Positions 1-6,546 of a stretch of DNA of 10,156 bases are shown piece by piece; position 1 is the stretch's first letter, and each line of letters starts with the position of its first letter. The DNA is from Dehalococcoidia bacterium CG2_30_46_19 (GTDB lineage Bacteria; Chloroflexota; Dehalococcoidia; GIF9; AB-539-J10): the NCBI GenBank assembly GCA_001872925.1, contig MNYD01000120.1:1-10156 (forward strand), in the 5' to 3' direction. The position numbers and the translations under genes are program-made. The notes below the pieces were generated by a model that had not been told where the DNA came from, searched no databases, and saw nothing but the letters and a program-made list of their open reading frames with translations.

Positions 1-1
1 C

Positions 2-250
2 AGGACACCATATCAGAGGCTCATGGAATCAGGGCAGATCTCAGAGGAGGCCAAAGAAGAACTGCAGGGAATATATCTCAGCCTGAACCCTGCCGAGCTA
101 AAGAGGCAAATAGATGCCAAATTGGAAAAGCTGTACAACGTTTATGAGGAAAAGAGGAAAACCCAGCAGGCTGACCCTTACAAGAAGTTGGTACCTCATA
201 TAGTTAGAAATTATATGATTCAACAATCCCCTGTTGGGTTAGGTACTTAA
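2..250 (+). CDS. DDE/integrase-type transposase, C-terminal fragment (cut by window edge)
   Basis: The frame is open from the left edge and closes with TAA at 248-250, giving 82 residues that begin with RTPYQRLMESGQIS. The segment TPYQRL-(M)ES-x-I-S-x-E-x-K, followed by SLNPAELKRQI and a charged helix (LEKLYNVYEEKRK), resembles the C-terminal tail of integrase-core transposases of the ISNCY/IS481-like type, as I recall them. The catalytic DDE core lies outside the window. The last part of the reading frame runs through the element's inverted repeat, and the stop is only 7 bp from the presumed element end. The gene may be a full copy or a decayed remnant, which the window cannot decide. The gene at the right edge is the N-terminal part of the same kind of protein in the same orientation. 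Confidence 0.75.
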   Translation, partial: RTPYQRLMESGQISEEAKEELQGIYLSLNPAELKRQIDAKLEKLYNVYEEKRKTQQADPYKKLVPHIVRNYMIQQSPVGLGT

Positions 251-257
251 ATGATTT
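201..257 (-). mobile_element. Right terminal inverted repeat of left insertion sequence
   Basis: Read on the minus strand from 257, this stretch starts AAATCATTTA and aligns with the plus strand from 9930 (AAATCATCTA), with one single-base gap and roughly two-thirds identity over about 56 bp. It includes an exact 11-bp block (TGATTCAACAA at 216-226 against TTGTTGAATCA at 9960-9970). Two internal CTAAC-like cores (RC of 236-243 and 203-208) correspond to the two cores in the right-hand element. The exact outer boundary is inferred from where similarity ends. The other end of this element is outside the window, so a target duplication cannot be tested. Confidence 0.65.
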
Positions 258-267
258 GACACGTATA

Positions 268-1758
268 CTACCGGATTCCCTCTTTGAGTCGCCGTCTATC
301 AATCTTTCCCGAGCCAGTCTTGGGTATACTATCCACGAACTCAAATTTCTTGGGCAGCTTAAAGTCAGCCAGGTTCTGGCGACAAAAGCTGACTATTTCC
401 TCGACAGTAGCCCCTTGTTTCTCCTTGGCCACAATAAAAGCAGTGGGAACTTGTCCTCCCCGCCCATCATTGACTCCTACATAGGCTGCCTCAGCTATGC
501 CAGGATGTCTTAAAAATACATCCTCGACCTCCCAGGGGGAGATTTTAAGCCCCGACGGAGTCACTATTATGAAGGATTTCTTTTCCACATACTCAAGATA
601 ACCATCCTCAACCATCCTGACCAAATCCCCGGTATAAAACCAGCCATCCTTAAAAACCTGAGCGGTAAGGTCAGGCGCTTTGTAATATTCCTTCATTGCC
701 CATGGCACCCTGAAAATAGCTTCTCCGGCCTCGCCTCGAGGAACTTCCCTGCCGCTATCATCTATTATCTTGATGTCACAAATCGGTTTACCTACTGTCC
801 CCAGCTTATGGTTAGAAAGAGTGCTCATAGAGACAACGAAAAGTTCCGAGAGACCATATGTTTCGCAGAATGTTAACTTGAATTTATCCTCCAGCATCTT
901 CATCAAGCGAGGGGAGGACTTCGCCCCGGCACTGGAGGCTACCTTTAATGAACTGAGGTCATAGTTCTTGATGACCTCATCCCTCAACATAGCCAAAGCA
1001 TTATGCACTGCTGGAACACCGAAAACGATGCTTCCCCTTTCCTTTTCTATAGCTTCTAAAACAACCCTGGGTGTGAAATGAGGGATGATTACCACAGTAG
1101 TGCCCTCCATAATAGAGCCAAAAAGAACCTCGCCCAAGCCAAAAAGATAGAAGAAAGGAACCGTATCTATAACCACATCTTCTCTGCCTCGCCCTACACC
1201 AGCAGAAATTATGCCAAGGGGACCCATAAGGGAAGCATGGGTATGCACCACTCCCTTTTGCCTCCCCAACACCCCGGAGGTGTATATAATAGAAACCTCA
1301 TCATCATCCTTTATATCGACAATCGGTGATGTGGAAGGGCTATTAGCCATCATATTGTTATAGTAATCTCCATCAACTTCAATAACATGTTTTAGCAGAG
1401 GAATATCGGACAAAACTGGAGAAAGCATTCGGGAAAAGCTTTTCTCGGTAATTAATATCTGGGCATCGGAGTCACGCAATAAAGGGGCAAGCTCAGGTGC
1501 TTTGAGCATAGAACCCAGAAGCACAGCTACGCCACCAGCCTTAACAACTCCGAAATAATTAACAACCCATTCAGGGCAATGGGACATTAAAATAGCCACA
1601 TGGTCACCTTTTTTCAATCCCAACCCTATAAGAGCATTAGCTAGCTTGTTAGAAGCTTCCTCCAACTCCCCATAAGTAACCCTCTGAGAACCAACGATAA
1701 TAGCTTCTTTTTGGGGTACCTCACTAGCGCTTTTCTCCAGCATTTGTTTTAGATTCAC
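268..1758 (-). CDS. AMP-forming acyl-CoA synthetase/ligase (ANL superfamily)
   Basis: This 496-residue protein of the acyl-adenylate-forming family would activate a carboxylic acid with ATP and join it to CoA in the cytosol. Visible motifs are A3 at 159-169 (YTSGVLGRQKG), A5 at 299-305 (ETYGLSE), A7 at 375-378 (YTGD) and A10 ending in the adenylating lysine K485 (PKTGSGKID). Length is normal for the family. A3 normally has Thr-Thr-Gly and Pro-Lys, and here shows Val-Leu-Gly and Gln-Lys. A8 (about 391-412) reads VEKKSFIIV-TPSGLKISP without the usual Gly-Arg-x-x-Asp. The start is taken as GTG (1756-1758) because GAGGAAG lies just upstream; an ATG five codons in has no better site. The substrate cannot be told from sequence; fatty or aromatic acid are both possible. 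It is divergent from the U32 gene and its stop lies about 10 bp from the left IS end. Confidence 0.88.
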   Translation of the reverse strand: MNLKQMLEKSASEVPQKEAIIVGSQRVTYGELEEASNKLANALIGLGLKKGDHVAILMSHCPEWVVNYFGVVKAGGVAVLLGSMLKAPELAPLLRDSDAQILITEKSFSRMLSPVLSDIPLLKHVIEVDGDYYNNMMANSPSTSPIVDIKDDDEVSIIYTSGVLGRQKGVVHTHASLMGPLGIISAGVGRGREDVVIDTVPFFYLFGLGEVLFGSIMEGTTVVIIPHFTPRVVLEAIEKERGSIVFGVPAVHNALAMLRDEVIKNYDLSSLKVASSAGAKSSPRLMKMLEDKFKLTFCETYGLSELFVVSMSTLSNHKLGTVGKPICDIKIIDDSGREVPRGEAGEAIFRVPWAMKEYYKAPDLTAQVFKDGWFYTGDLVRMVEDGYLEYVEKKSFIIVTPSGLKISPWEVEDVFLRHPGIAEAAYVGVNDGRGGQVPTAFIVAKEKQGATVEEIVSFCRQNLADFKLPKKFEFVDSIPKTGSGKIDRRRLKEGIR

Positions 1759-1762
1759 ATTA

Positions 1763-1769
1763 CTTCCTC
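1763..1769 (-). promoter_or_regulatory. Ribosome binding site deciding a GTG start
   Basis: On the minus strand the sequence is GAGGAAG followed by TAAT and GTG. The spacing (4 nt) supports the GTG start of the acyl-CoA ligase over the internal ATG at codon 6. Confidence 0.6.
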
Positions 1770-1803
1770 ACAGTGTAGCAACTAAATGTCGGCGCTTGCC
1801 CTA

Positions 1804-1832
1804 TTGACAAGCTCCTTCCCTCATATTAGTAT
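1804..1832 (+). promoter_or_regulatory. Candidate sigma70-type promoter for the U32 gene
   Basis: A perfect TTGACA (1804-1809) is followed after 17 bp by TAGTAT (1827-1832, 4 of 6 to the -10 consensus). Transcription would begin near 1840 and leave a leader of about 80 nt before the ATG at 1922. No terminator or riboswitch fold was recognised in the leader. This is a consensus match only. Confidence 0.4.
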
Positions 1833-1897
1833 ATCGCATAGCTAGGTATTATGCTATAAAGTGTTCTTTTTCTTGAGCTTATGCTAATATCCCTATG

Positions 1898-1917
1898 TAA
1901 GTAAAGTTAAGTAAAGT
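1898..1917 (+). repeat. Perfect 10-bp tandem direct repeat upstream of U32 start
   Basis: The unit TAAGTAAAGT occurs twice without a gap (1898-1907 and 1908-1917) and ends 4 bp before the ATG at 1922. It occupies the place where a Shine-Dalgarno sequence would be expected, and no good SD is present. The second copy lies at the site a ribosome would contact. It may be a slippage product or a regulator or ribosome contact. Confidence 0.7.
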
Positions 1918-1921
1918 AAAT

Positions 1922-3058
1922 ATGCATTTATTAGTACCAACGAATTGGGATACGGAGCTGATAGCGCCTCTAAGCCAGCTCAGGGCAGATATCCAGATAT
2001 ACGGTGTTTTGCCCACATCGTTGTTGGGCAGCGGAGGGTCAGGGCCCAATATTCCGCAGATGACAATAGAACAGGCAGAGGAATATATCAAGCTGGCGCA
2101 TTCTGCAGGCTTAACCTTTAATTACCTCCTAAATGCCCCGTGCATGAATAACATGGAATGGCACGAAGATACCCATCGCGAATTACTCCGACATTTAGAG
2201 TGGCTCAGCAATGCTGGGGTAGACAGGGTTACTGTGGCTATCCCCTATTTAGCAGAGCTTATAAAATGTCAGTTTCCCCATCTTAAACTAGAAATATCAA
2301 CCATAGCTCATGTAAACAGTGTGGTTCGAGCTAAGTTATTTGAGTCCCTGGGAGCGGATTCCATCATTCTGCACACCAACGTAAACCGAGATTTCAAATT
2401 ACTTCGGGCTATCAGAGATGCAGTGAAGTGTGAACTAGGGGTACTGACAAACAGCCTTTGTCTCTATCAGTGTCCCTATGAGTACTATCACAACAATACC
2501 CTGGGGCATGCCAGTCAAAACTACAACTCGCTTAATGGCTTCTATATGGATTATTGTGTAACTCGCTGCACCCTGGAAAGGTTCCGCGATGCCTCCCAAT
2601 TTATTAAGTCCCGCTGGATAAGACCTGAGGACATACCCATTTATGAGGAAACAGGAATTGATTTCTTTAAAATTGCCGGCAGGGCAATGCCCTCAGAGTG
2701 GATTATAAATGCTACTGCAGTATATTCATCCCGTCAATACCAGGGAAACCTAGGTGACATCCTGTATGTTCCTAATCCAAAAATTGAATATGCCGGCCCT
2801 ACTTCACCTAGCATAGAAATCACCAGGATAGGCTCGCCGCCAAAGGTCTATATTGATAACCAGGCTCTAGAAGGGTTTATCGATTTCTTCAAGAAGCAGG
2901 ATTGCCTATCGGGATGTGCCCATTGCGATTATTGCCAGAAAACAGCGGATAAAGTGGTGCGTCTTGACCATCCTGAGGTGGACGAATATATATCGGTATC
3001 CAAAAGTTTCCTGAATGACCTGACCAGCAGCAGGATATTTCTTGCCAAGAAATACTAA
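1922..3058 (+). CDS. U32 family peptidase-like protein, probable Fe-S protein
   Basis: This 378-residue protein begins MHLLVPTNWD and has the layout of U32 'collagenase-like' proteins: a TIM-barrel-like N-terminal part with LYGV-like YGVLPTSLLGSG (28-39), then a cysteine-bearing central region. Cysteines occur as two quartets. The central one is C180-x3-C184-x27-C212-x3-C216 (SLCLYQCP and DYCVTRC). The C-terminal one is C328-x3-C332-x2-C335-x2-C338. Related U32 members such as UbiU/UbiV and RlhA/TrhP act in anaerobic hydroxylation of quinones or RNA, and UbiU/UbiV bind a 4Fe-4S cluster through four cysteines. Cluster binding here is inferred. The start ATG at 1922 has no clear SD but is preceded by a 10-bp tandem repeat. 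Substrate is unknown; a protease role is not demonstrated. It converges on fabF with a 34-bp gap. There is no signal peptide, so it is probably cytosolic. Confidence 0.8.
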   Translation: MHLLVPTNWDTELIAPLSQLRADIQIYGVLPTSLLGSGGSGPNIPQMTIEQAEEYIKLAHSAGLTFNYLLNAPCMNNMEWHEDTHRELLRHLEWLSNAGVDRVTVAIPYLAELIKCQFPHLKLEISTIAHVNSVVRAKLFESLGADSIILHTNVNRDFKLLRAIRDAVKCELGVLTNSLCLYQCPYEYYHNNTLGHASQNYNSLNGFYMDYCVTRCTLERFRDASQFIKSRWIRPEDIPIYEETGIDFFKIAGRAMPSEWIINATAVYSSRQYQGNLGDILYVPNPKIEYAGPTSPSIEITRIGSPPKVYIDNQALEGFIDFFKKQDCLSGCAHCDYCQKTADKVVRLDHPEVDEYISVSKSFLNDLTSSRIFLAKKY

Positions 3059-3092
3059 TATCTAAACCCCAGGAATTAGAAGGGTTCCCTAC

Positions 3093-4322
3093 TTAGTCGC
3101 TAAAGCGTTTCAGAACCAAGCAGCAGTTCTCCCCACCCAAACCAAAGCTATTAGATAAGCAAACATTAACCTGCGCTGGACGAGCCATATTGGGAACATA
3201 ATCCAAGTCGCATTCTGGGTCAGGGGTTTCATAATTTATGGTGGGATGGATAATCCCGCTATTCATAACCAGTATCGCCGCGATAGTTTCAATAGCGCCA
3301 GCGGCTACTATTATATGCCCAATCATGGATTTAGTTGAGCTTATGGGGATTTTGTAAGCATTATCCCCGAAGACCATCTTAATCGCCTTAGTTTCGCAAG
3401 CATCGTTTAGTTTAGTGCTGGTGCCATGAGCATTGATGTAATCAACCTCTTCGGGCTTTATTCCAGCATTTTGCAAAGCAATCTTCATAGCATAAGCCTC
3501 TGCTTCTGGGGCAGGAGCAGTTTGGTCAAAAGCATCAAAAGACCAGCCGGCACCAGCAACTTCAGCTAGTATGGGTGCACCTCTCTTTTTAGCATGTTCA
3601 TAACTCTCCAGAATAACCAACCCCGCCCCTTCACCATAGACAAAACCATCGCGGTTAGCATCAAATGGACGGGAAGCTTTAAGCGGGTCTGGCTGACGAG
3701 AAAGAGCACCAAGAATATCAATACCAGCCATACCAAGCGGAGTAAGGCTGGAATCGGCTCCTCCAGCCACCATCACATCGGCATAGCCCAAGCGTATGAA
3801 GTTTAACGCCGTTCCGATAGCATCGGTGCCGCTGGCGCAAAGGCTATTCACGCTTGAGTTAGGTCCCTTAGCACCAAGCAACATCCCCACCCCTATGGAT
3901 GCTCCGCTGGGACTTGACTTGGCGACAAAAAGAGGGTCAGCTCTCCTCGGACCACGCTCATTAATTAAATTACATTGCTTGACCACATAATCACCTTCAA
4001 CCATAGCAGCGATGTCAACACCCACCCGCTCAGGGTTTTCCCGAGTCATATCTAACCTGGCTGAGGCTATTGCCTCTTTAGCAGCAGTAATAGCAAATTG
4101 GACTGCTCTGGGTGTACGATCTACTACCTTCAAATCCATATACTTTGTCGGGTCAAATCCCTTTACTTCAGCGTCTACCTTCACACGGAAATTAGTGGCA
4201 TCAAAGCGGGTGATAGGGGCAATCCCTGACTTACCAGCAGCTAATCCCTGCCAGAATTCCTCCACATTCAAACCCAAGGGGTTAATGGTGCCCATTCCGG
4301 TAACTACAACTGGCATGTTCAT
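3093..4322 (-). CDS. fabF: Beta-ketoacyl-ACP synthase II (FabF)
   Basis: This 409-residue condensing enzyme would extend acyl-ACP by two carbons from malonyl-ACP in fatty-acid elongation. The catalytic Cys-His-His set is intact: C162 in NSLCASGTDAIG, H299 in NAHGTSTKLND and H336 in KSMIGH, with the conserved K331. The N-terminus VVVTGMGTINPLG is typical and the length is normal for FabF. The C-terminal loop reads NSFGLGGEN (392-400); the position of the gating Phe in FabF/FabB (SFGFGGTN) is Leu here. The ATG at 4320-4322 overlaps the stop of the preceding reductase gene as ATGA, and a strong AGGAGGT (RC of 4331-4337) lies 8 nt upstream inside that gene. It is the last gene of the plsX-acpP-fabL-fabF operon. 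Confidence 0.94.
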   Translation of the reverse strand: MNMPVVVTGMGTINPLGLNVEEFWQGLAAGKSGIAPITRFDATNFRVKVDAEVKGFDPTKYMDLKVVDRTPRAVQFAITAAKEAIASARLDMTRENPERVGVDIAAMVEGDYVVKQCNLINERGPRRADPLFVAKSSPSGASIGVGMLLGAKGPNSSVNSLCASGTDAIGTALNFIRLGYADVMVAGGADSSLTPLGMAGIDILGALSRQPDPLKASRPFDANRDGFVYGEGAGLVILESYEHAKKRGAPILAEVAGAGWSFDAFDQTAPAPEAEAYAMKIALQNAGIKPEEVDYINAHGTSTKLNDACETKAIKMVFGDNAYKIPISSTKSMIGHIIVAAGAIETIAAILVMNSGIIHPTINYETPDPECDLDYVPNMARPAQVNVCLSNSFGLGGENCCLVLKRFSD

Positions 4323-5104
4323 TGATTTACACCTCCTGTGGTAGAAACAAAAGGCGCCATTACTGAAGCACCTCCATCAATGATGATAGTTTGCCCCCTT
4401 ATCATAAAGGCATCCTCACTACATAAAAAAGCTACCACATTAGCGATATCCTCAGGAGTTACCATCCTTCCTGCTGGCGTTGCCTGCTGGTGAGCTGCCT
4501 CTTGCCCCTTTATGTAGAACTTCAATGCATCGGTTAGGACAGCAGAAGCAGCTATAGCATTAACACAAATACCTTTAGGAGCTAATTCTATCGCTAGATA
4601 GCGAGTTAACGCTTCCAGAGCTGCTTTAGATACTCCCACAGCAGCGTAAGTAGGCCAGACAAGAAAAGAACCTAAACTGGATATACTCACTATTTTGCCG
4701 TTTCTCCCTTCCATAAGCCTGGCTGCTCGTTGAGCACAGAGCAATAAGGCCCTGGCATTGATATCCATCGTCCAATCCCAAGCCTTGACATCCACATCTA
4801 AAACAGGGCGACCCACTCCTGAAGCAGCATTGCTAATTAGAATATCCAGATAGCCGAAATCGTTACTAATTACATCGAACATTTCATCTATCTTCGCTGG
4901 CTCTCCCACGTTCGCCCTGATAATTTTGGCTTTCACCCCCATATCCTGGAGCTCTTTGGCTGTTTTCTCCGCAGTGTCACGATGGCGGAAGAAATTGACG
5001 ATGACATCGCTGCCCTGAGAAGCAAGCTTCAAGGCAATCGCCCTACCAATACCCCTGCCACCACCGGTTACCAAGGATAACTTACCTATAAGAGGCTGAT
5101 TCAT
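4319..5104 (-). CDS. fabL: SDR-type enoyl-ACP reductase III (FabL-like; easily mislabelled FabG)
   Basis: This 261-residue short-chain dehydrogenase has the Rossmann motif TGGGRGIG (13-20) and NAASG (92-96). Active-site spacing decides its identity: S142/S143, then Y153-AAVGVS-K160, i.e. Tyr-x6-Lys. Enoyl-ACP reductases use Tyr-x6-Lys, while 3-ketoacyl reductases (FabG) use Tyr-x3-Lys. Several stretches agree closely with Bacillus subtilis FabL as I remember it: ANVGEPAKIDEMF, WDWTMDINARALL, VGVSKAALEALTRYLA, and MIRGQTIIIDGG near the C-terminus. The inferred reaction is NAD(P)H-dependent reduction of trans-2-enoyl-ACP to acyl-ACP. The start overlaps the acpP stop (ATGA at 5101-5104) and lacks a strong SD, so it is probably translationally coupled. 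The C-terminal tail (about 248-261) is longer than in Bacillus FabL. Cofactor preference and activity remain inference. Confidence 0.85.
   Translation of the reverse strand: MNQPLIGKLSLVTGGGRGIGRAIALKLASQGSDVIVNFFRHRDTAEKTAKELQDMGVKAKIIRANVGEPAKIDEMFDVISNDFGYLDILISNAASGVGRPVLDVDVKAWDWTMDINARALLLCAQRAARLMEGRNGKIVSISSLGSFLVWPTYAAVGVSKAALEALTRYLAIELAPKGICVNAIAASAVLTDALKFYIKGQEAAHQQATPAGRMVTPEDIANVVAFLCSEDAFMIRGQTIIIDGGASVMAPFVSTTGGVNQ
4331..4337 (-). promoter_or_regulatory. Strong SD for fabF embedded in the upstream reductase gene
   Basis: AGGAGGT on the minus strand sits 8 nt before the fabF ATG and encodes part of the GGVNQ tail of the reductase. Together with the 4-bp ATGA overlap it indicates coupled or independently strong initiation of fabF. 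Confidence 0.7.
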
Positions 5105-5346
5105 GCTTTCTCTTTTTCCGCTATGTGGCGTTCTACATAGTCAACAAAGTCACCAAAGTTCTGAAATTGCTCAGCATCTTCATCAGGAATCTCGATATCA
5201 AAAGTTTCCTCTGCCCTAAGCAATATTTGCACTACATCCAGGGAATCAGCATTTATATCCTTGAAAGTGCCCTCTCGGCGGATAATGTTCTTATCAACTC
5301 GGACAATCTCAGACACAATGTCCTTTATTTGCTCCTCGATAGACAT
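5101..5346 (-). CDS. acpP: Acyl carrier protein
   Basis: This 81-residue acidic protein carries the growing acyl chain on 4'-phosphopantetheine. The attachment site is S35 in ADSLD (33-37), followed by the helix II recognition region VVQILLRAEETFDIEIPDED. The residue two before the Asp-Ser-Leu core is Asn (NADSLD) where Gly is usual. Length is normal. Its SD, GAGGAGGT (RC of 5352-5359), overlaps the stop codon of plsX and sits 5 nt before the ATG. The 3' end overlaps the start of the enoyl reductase gene by 4 bp. It lies second in the operon, between plsX and fabL, which matches its role as the shared substrate carrier of these enzymes. Confidence 0.95.
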   Translation of the reverse strand: MSIEEQIKDIVSEIVRVDKNIIRREGTFKDINADSLDVVQILLRAEETFDIEIPDEDAEQFQNFGDFVDYVERHIAEKEKA

Positions 5347-5351
5347 AAGTT

Positions 5352-5359
5352 ACCTCCTC
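5352..5359 (-). promoter_or_regulatory. Strong SD for acpP overlapping the plsX stop
   Basis: GAGGAGGT on the minus strand is placed 5 nt before the acpP ATG and shares its first bases with the TGA of plsX (5358-5360). A strong site fits the high demand for ACP. Confidence 0.75.
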
Positions 5360-6392
5360 ATAATTTATTTTCTGCCCTAAATTTTGCCAATTCCGATTTT
5401 AAGGAACCAACAATATCAGCTTTCACAGTATTCCTGGCGCTTGCTATGGCATGAGCTATGTGTGGAGCTCGACAAGCTCCATGCGCTATCCTGACAACTC
5501 CATCAACGCCCCATAAAATACCACCACCCTCCTCTTCACCCTCATAAGCCAACTTGGTCACCGGGAAAATCCTATCAAACAATAATTTAGCTACGTTGCC
5601 TGCCAGAGGGTACTTCTTCACCTTTCGCTTTATAACATCCAGCGCATAAATACCCAAACTTTCATAAAACTTAATAAGCACATTGCCCACAAAACCATCG
5701 CAGACAACAACATTCGCTCGCCCACTGAAGATATCGCTGCCTTCTACATTACCAATAAAATTCAATCCACTATTTTTAAGAAGCGAATAAGCCTCACGCA
5801 CTGCCTCACTTCCCTTCCCTTGTTCCGCACCAGTGCTTAATAAACCCACTGTGGGATTAGCAATATTAAACAACTTTTTAGCATAGACAGAGCCAGCAAT
5901 GGCAAATGATAAGAATTGATATGGTTTACAATCAACATTTCCTCCAATGTCCACTAATATCGTATCAGGACCCAAGCCTTTAAGAGAAGCAGCAATTGCC
6001 GGACGTTCCAATCCTTCAATCATGCCCAGATACACTATAGCACTAGCGGCCGTAGCTCCCGTAGAACCTGCGCTGACTACCGCATCCGCCTCACCCGACT
6101 TCACCAGCTTGGTAGCTATAACTATGGAAGAATTGCGTTTATGGCGAATTGCTAAAGCTGGCGATTCATTCTCCTTAACGACTTCACTGGCTTCAACACA
6201 CCTGATGGGCAAATTATCGGATGACCCATATTTAGCTAATTCTCCTTCCAGTACGCTCAGCGGACCAGCTAGGATAATCTCCACATCGCCTTTCTGCGCA
6301 GCGTAAACCGCACCTTTAACTATCTCGCCAGGGGCATAATCACCCCCCATAGCATCAACGGCTATCCTTATCTTCCTTACCGCTTCGAACAT
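5358..6392 (-). CDS. plsX: Phosphate acyltransferase PlsX
   Basis: This 344-residue protein converts acyl-ACP and phosphate to acyl-phosphate, the acyl donor for PlsY in phosphatidic acid synthesis; PlsX is a peripheral membrane enzyme. Recognisable family segments are IAVDAMGGDYAP (10-21), SAGSTGA (107-113, usually SAGNTGA), STGAEQGKG (186-194), CDGFVGNVLIK (231-241) and GILWGVDGVVRIAHG (291-305). Length is normal. The ATG at 6390-6392 has a modest GGAG 8 nt upstream. It is the first gene of the operon, read from the promoter at 6442-6470. Genes downstream follow with an 11-nt gap and then two 4-bp overlaps. PlsX standing next to acpP is a common arrangement in bacteria. Confidence 0.95.
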   Translation of the reverse strand: MFEAVRKIRIAVDAMGGDYAPGEIVKGAVYAAQKGDVEIILAGPLSVLEGELAKYGSSDNLPIRCVEASEVVKENESPALAIRHKRNSSIVIATKLVKSGEADAVVSAGSTGATAASAIVYLGMIEGLERPAIAASLKGLGPDTILVDIGGNVDCKPYQFLSFAIAGSVYAKKLFNIANPTVGLLSTGAEQGKGSEAVREAYSLLKNSGLNFIGNVEGSDIFSGRANVVVCDGFVGNVLIKFYESLGIYALDVIKRKVKKYPLAGNVAKLLFDRIFPVTKLAYEGEEEGGGILWGVDGVVRIAHGACRAPHIAHAIASARNTVKADIVGSLKSELAKFRAENKL

Positions 6393-6441
6393 AAATCAAA
6401 CTCCGCTATACATCGGTATACTATGCACACTTTGGCTAAAA

Positions 6442-6470
6442 ATAATTGCATTGTTCGTGATAATTGTCAA
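6442..6470 (-). promoter_or_regulatory. Promoter of the plsX-acpP-fabL-fabF operon
   Basis: On the minus strand a perfect TTGACA (RC of 6465-6470) is followed after 17 bp by AATTAT (RC of 6442-6447, 4 of 6). Transcription would start near 6435, about 43 nt before the plsX ATG. The -35 box coincides with that of the opposite promoter. Confidence 0.5.
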
Positions 6471-6493
6471 TAGCCATAGCAAAGCGATATTAT
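6464..6493 (+). promoter_or_regulatory. Promoter for the membrane protein/radical SAM unit
   Basis: TTGTCA (6464-6469, 5 of 6) is followed after 18 bp by TATTAT (6488-6493, 5 of 6). Transcription would start near 6500, leaving a leader of about 47 nt. The -35 hexamer overlaps the divergent plsX promoter's -35, offset by one base. Confidence 0.5.
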
Positions 6494-6530
6494 ATCATAT
6501 AGTTCGAACATTCTTAATATAAAAGGGAAA

Positions 6531-6538
6531 AAGGAGGT
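6531..6538 (+). promoter_or_regulatory. Strong SD for the small membrane protein
   Basis: AAGGAGGT lies 8 nt before the ATG at 6547 and fixes this start. Confidence 0.75.
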
Positions 6539-6546
6539 AACAATAA

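Noticed and set aside
256..513. Plus-strand open frames antisense to the acyl-CoA ligase, including those near 284-484, 770-964 and 1078-1329
   Set aside because: They overlap a gene with clear family motifs, have no SD and show no recognisable protein features.
1879..2091. Minus-strand 70-codon frame over the U32 start region
   Set aside because: It overlaps the supported U32 start, has no SD and no recognisable features.
3059..3092. Possible terminator between the convergent U32 and fabF genes
   Set aside because: Only a weak AACCC/GGGTT pairing with a long loop and no T-run on either side was found, so no terminator is claimed.
3594..4344. Plus-strand open frames antisense to fabF
   Set aside because: They are shadows of a well-supported condensing enzyme gene and have no independent start signals.
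5125..6306. Plus-strand open frames antisense to acpP and plsX
   Set aside because: They lie wholly opposite conserved genes and their compositions are what reverse-strand reading would give.
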